The translations under genes and the position numbers were made by a program. A DNA stretch of 64,000 nt from Gemmatimonas sp. UBA7669 (GTDB lineage Bacteria > Gemmatimonadota > Gemmatimonadetes > Gemmatimonadales > Gemmatimonadaceae), in assembly GCF_002483225.1 (NCBI RefSeq), contig NZ_DLHL01000015.1:62001-126000 (forward strand), read 5' to 3'. The notes beneath the pieces are model-generated. The model ran no database searches. It was not told the origin of the DNA and saw only the letters and a program-made list of their open reading frames with translations. This document shows positions 50,998 through 59,472 of this stretch, one piece after another (position 1 is the first letter of the stretch; each line of letters begins with the position of its first letter).

Positions 50998-52691
50998 GGC
51001 ACCGACGGCACGGCCCCCACGGGGGTCGCTCCATCGGTCGGCGTCGACACAGTCACAGGGTCAGCCGGAGGCGTGAGCGCAGCGAGGTTGGCGCGCACGA
51101 TGCGATGCTCCGGATCGAATTGCAGGGCACTCTCCCAGGCCACGCGGGCGGCCACCAGGTCACCGCGGCGGTAGTGGATGTTGCCCAGCTTGAGATACAC
51201 GTCGGGGCCATGCGACGGCGCCAGACGGATCACACGGGACAGCGCGTCGAAGGCTTCGTCGTAGCGCTGCGCCCGATACAGATAGTCCCCGAGGTTCTTG
51301 TGCAGCTGCGGCAGCGACGCATCGGTGAGCAACGCGTGCTCGAGTGTGCGCGAGGCCCCCTCGTACTGTCCGCGCCGCTCCTGCACCACAGCCAGATTGT
51401 TGTGCAACACGACGGCCTGCGGGTAGTACTGCAGCCCTTCCTCCAACAAGGCCACTGCACGTTGCGTGTCCCCCCCCACCGCCGCGGCAAGGGCTGCGGC
51501 GTGATACCACGCCGCCGATGGTTGGCGCGCACCAAACTGGGCACGCGCCGTTGACAGCGCTTCTTCGGCCGCCACCAACTGCCCGGCCTCGAGCGCCAGT
51601 GTGGCCTGCAGCAGCGCCATGCGCGGATCGGGCGTCACACCGCCGCGCAGCGCCGCCTGATGCGCGGCCTCGAGCGTTGCGGACGCCTGCGCAAGCTTGC
51701 CACACTGTGCTTCGGCAAACGCCAGGTTGTGCAGCACACTGGGCGGCGCGTCAGCGGCTGCGGCGGCCTGCGCAAACGTGGCCTGTGCCTCCGCCCATGC
51801 CCCCCGACGTGCCTGGACCAGGCCGAGGTGGAAGCGTGCCACCCCGTCGGCCTCACGCAATTCCAGGACGCGTTGAAACTCACGCTCCGCCTCAGCCAGC
51901 ATGCCCGTGCGATAAAACGCGATGCCGAGGTTGCGATGCTCCGCCACACGGCTTTCCGGGGGCGGCTGGCGCCGGGTGGCGCTGCGTCCCACGCGCTGCA
52001 CATAGCCGGCGCTGATGAGCCCATACAGCGCCTTGCCGACATCAAACTCGCTGAGGCCACTGCGCTCCACCACGGCGTGCACATCGATCGTGCCGTCGAG
52101 CAGCGGAATGATACGTTCCTGCGACGTGCTGAGCGGCACCTCGATGCCCTGCAGCCGTGCGATATCCACCTCGAAAATGAGATCGAGGCTGGGCAGCTTC
52201 TTTTCGATCTGCGACCACTCGTCCACTCGCCGCGCGCCTTCGAGCAGCAGCGTGTCGGCGCTGATGGACAGGAGTGGGGTGTCGGGCGCCGGGTCTTCGT
52301 CTGGCTCGAAGGTGAAGGTGCCCTGCGTCCAGGTGAAGAGGTGATAGACCGCCTCTTCCACCTGAAAGCGGAACTCCGACAACACGAGGTCGCGCTCGAT
52401 GTCCCCGCCCTGCAGCAGCGCCTTGGCCAGAGCGTGATCGTCGTGCGCCGGCAACTGCGCGGCCTGGCGGGCGAGCTCGTCGGCCGCCAGCGCGCCAAGG
52501 CGCACGAGACGATCACCGAGTCGGTCGCGGCCGTTCACCAGCGCCGCGTGTACCACGCGGCCTTCGGCGAAGTGCACCGTGCCGAAGCTGCCCTCACGCG
52601 CGATGCTGAGGCAGCCGGTCTTCTGTCCGAGTGCCAGCAACTGCAGCACGTCGGCGAGACTGGCTTCGCTGAGATTGCCACGAATGGCCAT
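50994..52691 (-). CDS. PATAN (DUF4388) protein with TPR repeats
   Basis: A 565-residue cytoplasmic protein. The N-terminus MAIRGNLSEASLADVLQLLA and the following GCLSIAREG match the PATAN/DUF4388 domain, first seen in the cyanobacterial regulator PatA. A region near 195-240 (LLDGTIDVHAVVERSGLSEFDVGKALYGLISAGYV) looks like a winged helix often found after this domain. From about 250 to 545 run some eight TPR units ending EHRIVRANLAAL. A 43-base gap separates it from the DnaA-like gene; it overlaps cheD by 4 bases. A role as scaffold between GTPase and chemotaxis proteins is inference. Confidence 0.8.
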   Translation of the reverse strand: MAIRGNLSEASLADVLQLLALGQKTGCLSIAREGSFGTVHFAEGRVVHAALVNGRDRLGDRLVRLGALAADELARQAAQLPAHDDHALAKALLQGGDIERDLVLSEFRFQVEEAVYHLFTWTQGTFTFEPDEDPAPDTPLLSISADTLLLEGARRVDEWSQIEKKLPSLDLIFEVDIARLQGIEVPLSTSQERIIPLLDGTIDVHAVVERSGLSEFDVGKALYGLISAGYVQRVGRSATRRQPPPESRVAEHRNLGIAFYRTGMLAEAEREFQRVLELREADGVARFHLGLVQARRGAWAEAQATFAQAAAAADAPPSVLHNLAFAEAQCGKLAQASATLEAAHQAALRGGVTPDPRMALLQATLALEAGQLVAAEEALSTARAQFGARQPSAAWYHAAALAAAVGGDTQRAVALLEEGLQYYPQAVVLHNNLAVVQERRGQYEGASRTLEHALLTDASLPQLHKNLGDYLYRAQRYDEAFDALSRVIRLAPSHGPDVYLKLGNIHYRRGDLVAARVAWESALQFDPEHRIVRANLAALTPPADPVTVSTPTDGATPVGAVPSVP

Positions 52692-52734
52692 CAGCCGCGC
52701 GCCTCCACAGGTGTCGACACCACCGAGCGCGCCA

Positions 52735-54501
52735 TCACCGGTACTCCTCGATGAGGCGGCCGCTCAGCTCCGGCCAATCCCACACCGTCTTCTCTCGATC
52801 GAGGAAGAAACGATCGGGCTCCCCTGGTGCGCGCGCGACCAGATGCTCGAGACGCGGCCGCTCACGCGCCGGTAGCGTGACCACGAGGCCGCCCTCAAAA
52901 CGCGAGCGCAGCCTGTCGGCCAGCCCGGTCAGGGCCCGCGGCGCACGCTGCGAGGTGAGCACCAGCTGCGCGCCCTGCGACATGAGCTGATTGAAGAGAT
53001 GGAAGAGCTCGTCCTGCGTGCGCTCCTTGCCCTCAAGCAGGTGGATGTCGTCGAGAATGAACACATCGGCGCTGCGGTAGCGCGCACGCCAGCGCTCGGT
53101 GCCGCCCTCCTGCATGGCGGCAATCAGCTCTTCGACAAACAGCGAAGCTGACAGGCAAGCCACGCGCTTGCCCGCCCAGCGCTCGCGCATGGCATTGCCA
53201 ATGGCATGGGCCACATGTGACTTGCCACTGCCCGCCGGCCCGTGCACCAGCAGCGGATTGTACCGCACGCCAGGTTCCGCAATGACGGCATCCACGGCCT
53301 TGAGCGCCAACTGTGACTCGGGCGTGCTGTCGAGGGCCGCGCGTGTGAACGCCGGTGACGGACCAGGCAGCGGCTGCGCCGTCTCGATGACACGCTGAAG
53401 CAACTGTTCCGCCGCGGCAATGGCCTCCACATTGCGGAAGGCCTCGTGACCCGCCCACGACGGGTCCACCGCGGCGGCCTGGGCCTCCAGCGCCCGCAGG
53501 TGCTCTACCGCGGCCGCATACGCGCGCAGCAGGCCATCCACGTCGGGAGCCTGCGTGAGATTGAGGGCGCGCTCGAGCACCGACACCCGCCAGCCTTCCG
53601 GCCGATAGCGCGCGATGGCATCACCGAGCTGAATGCGCCAGGGTTCGACGCGCGTCTCCACCTCCTGCAGCACGTCGGCCAGAAAGCCTTCGTAGTCCGT
53701 GCCGGCCGGGATGATGGCTTCAATGCGTTCGGGGGCAGTGGTGGGCGCACGCTCACCCAGCACAGCCCGCACATCGCCCACCGACACGGGCGTGCCCTCC
53801 AGCTGCTGATAGGCACTCAGCTTGTTGAGTGCGCCCTTGAGCTCGCGCACATTGCCGAAGGGCATGCGCGCCACGGCGTCGAGCACACCGTCGGCAAAGC
53901 TCACCGAGCGATCCTGCGACACGTTGCGCAGAATGGCGAGTCGCATTTCGAAGTCGGGCGCGCCCACATCGACCACCAGCCCACCGGCCAGTCGCGAGAG
54001 CAGCCGTTCATCGACATCGGGGATATCGGCGGGCTGACGGTCGCTGGTGAGCACCAGCTGCTGACCGCCCTGGAGCAGCACATTCAACAGGCGCAGCAGC
54101 TCGGTCTGCGTTTCACGCTGTCCGGTGAGAAACTGGATATCGTCAATGACCAGCAAGTCCACCTGCTGATGATCGACGAGAAACTGGTGCGGCTGTCCAC
54201 TCGCGATGGCGCGATGCAACGTGGACGCCAGTTCGTCGCCCGAGGTAAAGCGCACGCGCAGATCGGGACGATGCTCGCGCGCGCGGTGAGCAATGGCACC
54301 GACCAGATGTGTCTTGCCGAGGCCCGATCCACCATACACCACGAGTGGGTTGTAGGCCTGACCCGGCGCGTCGGCCACGGCGCGTGCCGCGGCATGCGCG
54401 AGCTTGTTGGACGCGCCCACCACGAAGGTGTCAAAACGCAGGGCGCGGTCCACCGATTCGCTGGCCGGGGTGTTCACCGCGGCGTCTCCATCACCAGTCA
54501 T
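52735..54501 (-). CDS. Double DnaA-type AAA+ ATPase without DNA-binding domain
   Basis: A 588-residue protein with two DnaA/Hda-like AAA+ modules. Module 1 (about 20-255): FDTFVVGASNKLAHAAA, Walker A GGSGLGKTHL (57-66), Walker B LLVIDDIQFLTG (116-127), sensor 1 LVLTSDRQP, arginine-finger region DERLLSRLAGG and sensor 2 FGNVRELKGALNKL. A helical linker (about 265-385) follows. Module 2 (about 388-555): YNPLLVHGPAGSGKSHVAHA, FILDDIHLLEG, LVLTSQRAP and DRLRSRFEGG, but its lid and sensor 2 are missing, replaced by a short WDWPELSGRLIEEYR tail. The DnaA domain IV helix-turn-helix is absent, so it is not an initiator. Its start shares a base with the MglA stop. Function unknown. Confidence 0.85.
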   Translation of the reverse strand: MTGDGDAAVNTPASESVDRALRFDTFVVGASNKLAHAAARAVADAPGQAYNPLVVYGGSGLGKTHLVGAIAHRAREHRPDLRVRFTSGDELASTLHRAIASGQPHQFLVDHQQVDLLVIDDIQFLTGQRETQTELLRLLNVLLQGGQQLVLTSDRQPADIPDVDERLLSRLAGGLVVDVGAPDFEMRLAILRNVSQDRSVSFADGVLDAVARMPFGNVRELKGALNKLSAYQQLEGTPVSVGDVRAVLGERAPTTAPERIEAIIPAGTDYEGFLADVLQEVETRVEPWRIQLGDAIARYRPEGWRVSVLERALNLTQAPDVDGLLRAYAAAVEHLRALEAQAAAVDPSWAGHEAFRNVEAIAAAEQLLQRVIETAQPLPGPSPAFTRAALDSTPESQLALKAVDAVIAEPGVRYNPLLVHGPAGSGKSHVAHAIGNAMRERWAGKRVACLSASLFVEELIAAMQEGGTERWRARYRSADVFILDDIHLLEGKERTQDELFHLFNQLMSQGAQLVLTSQRAPRALTGLADRLRSRFEGGLVVTLPARERPRLEHLVARAPGEPDRFFLDREKTVWDWPELSGRLIEEYR

Positions 54502-55121
54502 CAGGCGGCACGCGACGAAGATCCGCCGCCCTCTTCTGCGCCCAGTCGCTTCATGACCCGCGTCCCCAATGCCCGCAGCGTGTCGAACACACCGGTGCCC
54601 TGCGTGGCGTCCGCACCAAACTCCGGCACGCCGCGAAAGTTGAGGGCCGCCGACAGCTCGTCCACACTCGCGACCAGCGAAGCCGGCAGGTCCTGCTTGT
54701 TGTACTGCAGCACGATGGGTAGCGCGCGCGCATCCACGCCATGCTCGGCCAGATTGGCGTGCATGTCCTGAAGGCTCTCGATATTGTCGTCCCAGCGGCT
54801 GCGTTGGCTGTCGGCCACGAACACGATGCCGTCAGCGCCCTGCAGCACGAGCTGCCGGATGGCCTTGTAGTACGGCTGGCCGGGCACGGTGTACAGCTGG
54901 AAGCGCACGTGATACGCGCCCACGGTGCCCAGGTCCACCGGCAGGTAGTCGAAGAACAACGTCCGATCACGGCGCGTGGCCAGGGACGTGAGCGAGCCCA
55001 CCTGCTCCGACGGCAGGGCGTCGTGCAGATACATGAGATTGGTGGTCTTGCCGGACCGACCCGGTCCGTAGTACACCAACTTGCAGGTGATCAGGCGCGT
55101 GGCGTGATCAACGATGGGCAT
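54501..55121 (-). CDS. MglA-type small Ras-like GTPase
   Basis: A 206-residue GTPase of the MglA group, which sets cell polarity for gliding and type IV pili in myxobacteria. G1 is GPGRSGKTT (19-27); the MglA-specific TVPGQPYY replaces the usual DxxG G3 (78-85); G4 is NKQD (141-144); FFDYLPVDLG is the family G2 region. An Gly/Ser/Ala-rich tail ends the protein. It overlaps the PATAN gene by 14 bases and the double AAA+ gene by 1. The partner MglB (roadblock GAP) is not encoded nearby, which is unusual. Confidence 0.9.
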   Translation of the reverse strand: MPIVDHATRLITCKLVYYGPGRSGKTTNLMYLHDALPSEQVGSLTSLATRRDRTLFFDYLPVDLGTVGAYHVRFQLYTVPGQPYYKAIRQLVLQGADGIVFVADSQRSRWDDNIESLQDMHANLAEHGVDARALPIVLQYNKQDLPASLVASVDELSAALNFRGVPEFGADATQGTGVFDTLRALGTRVMKRLGAEEGGGSSSRAA

Positions 55122-56094
55122 GTGCGCCTTCCTCGGCTTCCGTCAACAGCAAGGCAAAACGAGACGCAACGGCAATCAACTCGCGCAAGCGGTCTGCCGC
55201 GTCCGACGATGTCGCAAACGGCAGCGCCTGCTGCCAGACCGCGAGGGCACCGGACAGATCACCGGCCCGTGCGCGGTCTGCGCCAAGCCGGAGCGCGTCC
55301 TCTTCAAGTGACGGTCCGGACGGCTGGGGCGCAACGACGGGCGCGGGCGTCATCAGTCCCGCCTGCAGCGGATCAAAAACGGTATCGAACGCCGCGTCGT
55401 CGTCCCCGCCCGAGGTCTCAGGAATCCACAGATCGCCTGGCGGCGCAATGGCCAGCTGCGCTGGCGGCGTGGGATTGCGGCGCGGGGCCACCTGGGCGTC
55501 GTGCAGCGTGAGCACCCCGGCCGCGATCAGGTCATGCACCATCTCCGCCACGTCCACCAGCGGGCGGCCGGTCGACGCGGCCAGGGCCACCAGATCCTGC
55601 GCGCCGTCAATGCGCGTGAGCAACTCCCACTGCGCGGGGGACAGGCGCAACAAGGGCAGTTGCTGCGTCTCGCCTTCCACGAAGGCGGGCACCACATGCG
55701 CATGCGGGACACGGGCGTCAATGCGCGACCAGACTTCCGCGCGCAGCGTGGCCTCCATGAGCAGCGGCTCGATGGGCAGCCGCAACACCGACGCGTGGCT
55801 CTCGTCTTCACCCGGTGCAAAGCGGAAGCTGCCGTCGCGCCACGCCAGCACGTCGAGCACCGCGTCTTCCACGGCGTGCGCATCCTCCTGGCGGCGGTGC
55901 GGATGCGCTGCGCGGTCGAGACCATGCACGGGTCCCACCACGGCGTCGATGATGAGGCCCTGACGAAAGACCACCTGGCCCCGCCGCCCCTGCAACGGGG
56001 CGTCCACGTGCAGGACGCCATGCTTGCGACCGAGCGCGAGCAATTGCAGCACTTCGGTGAGACTGAGATCGCGGAGCTGTCCTTCGAGCGCCAT
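55108..56094 (-). CDS. PATAN (DUF4388) domain protein
   Basis: A 328-residue cytoplasmic protein. MALEGQLRDLSLTEVLQLLA with GVLHVDAPLQGRRGQVVFRQG is a DUF4388/PATAN start, clearly related to the 565-residue protein two genes downstream. The segment around 180-225 (ELLTRIDGAQDLVALAASTGRPLVDVAEMVHDLIAAGVL) is again winged-helix-like. The C-terminus (about 265-320) has one or two TPR-like helices. It lies between the 888-residue TPR gene and the MglA-type gene, overlapping the latter by 14 bases, so it is a prime candidate GTPase partner. Confidence 0.78.
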   Translation of the reverse strand: MALEGQLRDLSLTEVLQLLALGRKHGVLHVDAPLQGRRGQVVFRQGLIIDAVVGPVHGLDRAAHPHRRQEDAHAVEDAVLDVLAWRDGSFRFAPGEDESHASVLRLPIEPLLMEATLRAEVWSRIDARVPHAHVVPAFVEGETQQLPLLRLSPAQWELLTRIDGAQDLVALAASTGRPLVDVAEMVHDLIAAGVLTLHDAQVAPRRNPTPPAQLAIAPPGDLWIPETSGGDDDAAFDTVFDPLQAGLMTPAPVVAPQPSGPSLEEDALRLGADRARAGDLSGALAVWQQALPFATSSDAADRLRELIAVASRFALLLTEAEEGAHAHR

Positions 56095-56101
56095 GCTGGC
56101 C

Positions 56102-58768
56102 TCAGCTCGCGCGCTGTGCGGACGACAGGGCCGCAGCCCGCGACAGCGCTTCCTGCGCCCGCGTGCTCCACGGCGCGGCGTCATCACGCGCCGCAAGGGC
56201 CTGCCAGCGGGTAAAGGCGTCGCGCCAGCGGGCCTGATCGGCCAGCAGCACCGCGTCAAACCACCAGGCCCCTGCCCGATCGGGCTCGTGACGCAGCAAT
56301 CGATCCACCGCCACGCGGGCGTCGCTCATGCGTTCCTCGGCCACCAACACGTCGGTGAGCTGCTCCAGCGCGGCCAGGTCGGTCGGAACGCGCTGCAACT
56401 GCGCCACGAGCAGTCGACGCGACTCCTCCAGACGTCCGGCGTCGCGATGCACCAGCGCCAACTCACAGATGGCGTCACGCCAGGTTGGCGCCGTGGCCAG
56501 TGCGGCCACCAGCTCGAGACGCGCGGCCAGCAGGTCACCGCGTTCGCGCAGTACGCGCGCAATGGCCACGCGCGGTGTGGGGCGCGTGGGGTCGAGCGCC
56601 AACGCGCGGCGGTACGCGCCAAGGGCAATGGCGGCATCGCCCAAGCGCGAGGCCAGATCGCCCGCATAGTGCAGCAGCGCGGCGCTGTCGCAATCCTGGC
56701 CGAGCACGCGCAGCAGAGCCGCACGCGCAGCGCTGTCCGAGTGGCCCAGCAACGCCGCCGCCTGCAGTGTGAGCAGTTCGGCATCATGCGGCGCTGCGGG
56801 CAGGAGACGCTGCAGCAGCGGTAGCGCCTCCTCGGCGCGTCCGAGCAGACACAGGGTGCGCGCTTCGCCGCGCAAGGCGCGGTGCCGTGCGTGGCGCACC
56901 GCCTGCGCCACCGTGTCGTCGGCGGCGACCCCGGGCTGTGCGGCATCAGGATTGGCATCCGGATTGGCATCCGGATTGGCATCCGCATTGGTATCGGCCT
57001 CACCGCCCAACAGCAGCTCATGCGCCGAGCGATAGCGTTCCACGGCCTCACCATGCAAACCACGCTCCGCAAACGCGTCGGCCTGCTCGCACCAATCAAT
57101 GGCGCGCGCGACCGGCGACTTGGGAGCGGCGTGCCGCGGTTGTTCGGGCAGCCAGTCCTCCACCTGCGAGGCATCAAAGGTCACGCCTTCCAGCGGGACA
57201 CCGCTGCCAAGCGCGAGGAGGTCAAGCGGCCCCACCGCATCCGGGCACTCCAGCTGCAGCGCCACCGTCACGGCCAGACGCAGTGGACGACGCACACTCG
57301 CCAGGCCAAGCGCCCCCTCGGTTTCCCGCGCGGCGCCTTCATCATCACCAAGCGAGGCCAGCACCTCGGCCAGCACATAGCGCGCTTCCGCATGCGTCGG
57401 GCGATGTTCGATGGCCTGCACCAGAGCATCACGCGCGTCTTCGGGCCTTCCCACCTGTCGCAGCACGACGCCCAGCACATGCCAGGCCTCTGCCTCACGC
57501 GGATGAAACGCCACCACTTCACGCAGCAGCGTCAGTGCTTCGTAGGCCTCACCATGCAGCACCGCCCATCGCGCCAGATTGACGCGGGCCAGGACGAGCG
57601 TGGGGTCGAGCTCCGTGGCACGCAGCAGGGCTTCACGAGCTGCCTGCGCATCACCGCGGTCGGCCAGCGCCACGCCAAGGTTGTTGTAGGCCAAAGCGTG
57701 GCGCGGATCGAGACGCAGCGCGCGGCGATAGCTCTCGGCGGCGGCTTCCACGTTGCCACCCTGATGCAGCGCCACGCCGCGCTCGTTCCACAAGCGCGCC
57801 GATTCTGTACGCTCGAGCAGCTGGTCGTAGCGTTGCTGCGCTTCGGCCGACAGTCCGTCAAGCAAGTCCAGCTCGGCCAGCGCATGCTGCACCAGTTGCG
57901 CGTCCTCGCCCTGTTCGAGTGCGCGCTCGAATTCGCGACGGGCTTCTCGGAAATAGCCGCGCTGACGAAAGGCGAGGCCCAGACCATGCCGCGCCAGCGC
58001 GCCATCGCCCTCCACCTGCATGACCGCCTGCATCACCGGCTCCTGCGACGAGCCGTCGAGCAGCAGATCACCCTGCACGGTTTCGAGTCGTGGATCGAGC
58101 CGGGCGGCCGTACGTGCGGCCATCAGGGCCGCCTCATGCCGACCCATGTCCCCGAGCACGAATCCACGCAACAGGTGCGCCTCTGCATGCTCAGCGGACT
58201 CAGTCAACAGCTCATCGAGCACGTGCAGCGCCTGTTCGTTCTGGCCCCGCTGATACAACACTTCGGCCAGATGGAGGCGGGCGTCACCGACGGCCTGCGC
58301 ATTCACCGCGCGCTCAAACCAGCGCTGCGCGCGCCGCAAATCACCGACGCGCTGCTCGATCAGTCCGCGCTCGAACAGGGCGGCCGCGTCGTCCGGATCT
58401 TCGGCAATCAGCGCGTCGAGTTCGCGGGTGGCCTCTTCCACACGGCCAATGAGACGCAGCAGCCGCGCGTGTTCACGCAGTGCGTCCCGATCGTCCGGAT
58501 CGGTTGCCACGCGGGCCGTGAGCGCCTCGAGTCGCGCATCGCAGGCCCCGGGCTGACGCGCGGCCACCTCCAGATTGCGCGACGCCGTGCGCATGCGCGG
58601 GTCGATGGCCAAGGCGCGCAGAAAGGCCTCCACGGACTCCGCATGCAGGCCGCGCGTGTGGTAAAGGACGCCCAGATTGTTGAACGCGCCCGGATCGTTG
58701 GGATCGACCCGGGACATCATGCCGCGCAACACGTCCAGGTCGCGGCCGGATCCGGCTGCTGGTGACAT
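56102..58768 (-). CDS. Large TPR protein (888 residues)
   Basis: A cytoplasmic protein made almost wholly of TPR units: GAFNNLGVLYHTRGLHAESVEAF near the N-terminus, then roughly twenty repeats to about 870. A non-TPR stretch lies near 515-560. The segment around 590-608 is an NPDA tetrapeptide repeat from a 12-bp tandem array. No enzymatic motif is seen. It starts 18 bases after cheC and ends 7 bases before the PATAN gene. Such proteins usually organise complexes; here it could link the CheA array to the GTPase module. Confidence 0.78.
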   Translation of the reverse strand: MSPAAGSGRDLDVLRGMMSRVDPNDPGAFNNLGVLYHTRGLHAESVEAFLRALAIDPRMRTASRNLEVAARQPGACDARLEALTARVATDPDDRDALREHARLLRLIGRVEEATRELDALIAEDPDDAAALFERGLIEQRVGDLRRAQRWFERAVNAQAVGDARLHLAEVLYQRGQNEQALHVLDELLTESAEHAEAHLLRGFVLGDMGRHEAALMAARTAARLDPRLETVQGDLLLDGSSQEPVMQAVMQVEGDGALARHGLGLAFRQRGYFREARREFERALEQGEDAQLVQHALAELDLLDGLSAEAQQRYDQLLERTESARLWNERGVALHQGGNVEAAAESYRRALRLDPRHALAYNNLGVALADRGDAQAAREALLRATELDPTLVLARVNLARWAVLHGEAYEALTLLREVVAFHPREAEAWHVLGVVLRQVGRPEDARDALVQAIEHRPTHAEARYVLAEVLASLGDDEGAARETEGALGLASVRRPLRLAVTVALQLECPDAVGPLDLLALGSGVPLEGVTFDASQVEDWLPEQPRHAAPKSPVARAIDWCEQADAFAERGLHGEAVERYRSAHELLLGGEADTNADANPDANPDANPDAAQPGVAADDTVAQAVRHARHRALRGEARTLCLLGRAEEALPLLQRLLPAAPHDAELLTLQAAALLGHSDSAARAALLRVLGQDCDSAALLHYAGDLASRLGDAAIALGAYRRALALDPTRPTPRVAIARVLRERGDLLAARLELVAALATAPTWRDAICELALVHRDAGRLEESRRLLVAQLQRVPTDLAALEQLTDVLVAEERMSDARVAVDRLLRHEPDRAGAWWFDAVLLADQARWRDAFTRWQALAARDDAAPWSTRAQEALSRAAALSSAQRAS
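56943..57002. repeat. 12-bp tandem repeat coding NPDA units
   Basis: Units GCATCAGGATTG, GCATCCGGATTG (twice) and GCATCCGCATTG lie head to tail from 56943 to 56990, with a degenerate unit to 57002. On the coding strand they give repeated Asn-Pro-Asp-Ala. The unit is a multiple of three and keeps the frame. Confidence 0.85.
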
Positions 58769-58786
58769 CGGCGCGAGGGCGGCCGG

Positions 58787-59407
58787 TCAGGCCAGACGCA
58801 GTGCGCGCAGCAGGACCTGCAGCGAGGCCGGGTCGGGCAGCAGCAGGAAGAAGCCCCGCAGCGTCTGGTTGTTGTCCCGCACCACGAACTCACTCTCCAC
58901 GCAGAGAATGGCGTCCGGGTCCGCGCTGAACTCGCCAAACGCGCTGGTGAGGACCGCTACCGACATGTCGACGACCAGCGTGGGCGGCGAAGGCAGCAGC
59001 AGCATGCCAAGGAAATCACTGAGCGCGTTCATGTACGCACCACTCAGGATATTGCCGGTTTCCTTGATGGCCGAGGTCTCGAGTTCGCTGAAGGCCACGG
59101 ACGAGCCAATGGGTCGGCGCAGCATGAGTTCCGCGAGGCGCAGCACGGTGGGCTTGGGAAACACCAGCAGCGTGCGACCGGTGAGATCGCCGAGCATGTG
59201 CATGAGCACCGCGGCCACGGGTTCCTCGTCCGGCGCAAATTGCGCCGGCAGTTCTTCCACACTGGCCACACTGATGGCCGGCACCTTGATCATGATGGTG
59301 CTGCCCGTCATTTGCGACAATGCGGTGGCCGCATGGCCCGCCCCGATGTTGGCGGTCTCGCGCAACGCATCGAGTTGGATGTTCTTGAGCGACTGAATTG
59401 CGGCCAT
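58787..59407 (-). CDS. cheC: CheY-P phosphatase CheC
   Basis: A 206-residue CheC-family protein. Both phosphatase signatures, each with E and N, are visible: ALRETANIGAGHAATALSQ (about 15-33) and AIKETGNILSGAYMNALSD (about 112-130). The intact pairs suggest two active sites, as in CheC. It would dephosphorylate CheY and bind the CheD coded downstream. A 65-base gap separates it from cheA, the longest within this cluster, so a minor internal promoter is possible. Confidence 0.92.
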   Translation of the reverse strand: MAAIQSLKNIQLDALRETANIGAGHAATALSQMTGSTIMIKVPAISVASVEELPAQFAPDEEPVAAVLMHMLGDLTGRTLLVFPKPTVLRLAELMLRRPIGSSVAFSELETSAIKETGNILSGAYMNALSDFLGMLLLPSPPTLVVDMSVAVLTSAFGEFSADPDAILCVESEFVVRDNNQTLRGFFLLLPDPASLQVLLRALRLA

Positions 59408-59472
59408 CGGGGCACCACCCTCACTTCACACGTCGGAGATCAGCCGGATCGGGGCCAATGGCGTGCCGGACT

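Noticed and set aside
52735..54501. Chromosomal replication initiator DnaA and a nearby origin
   Set aside because: There is no DnaA domain IV, the AAA+ module is duplicated, no dnaN or gyrB is adjacent, and I see no cluster of DnaA boxes or A/T-rich unwinding region.
56882..58765. Plus-strand open frame of 627 codons antisense to the 888-residue TPR gene
   Set aside because: It begins inside the minisatellite and shows no domain; the TPR frame is periodic and overlaps its neighbours properly.
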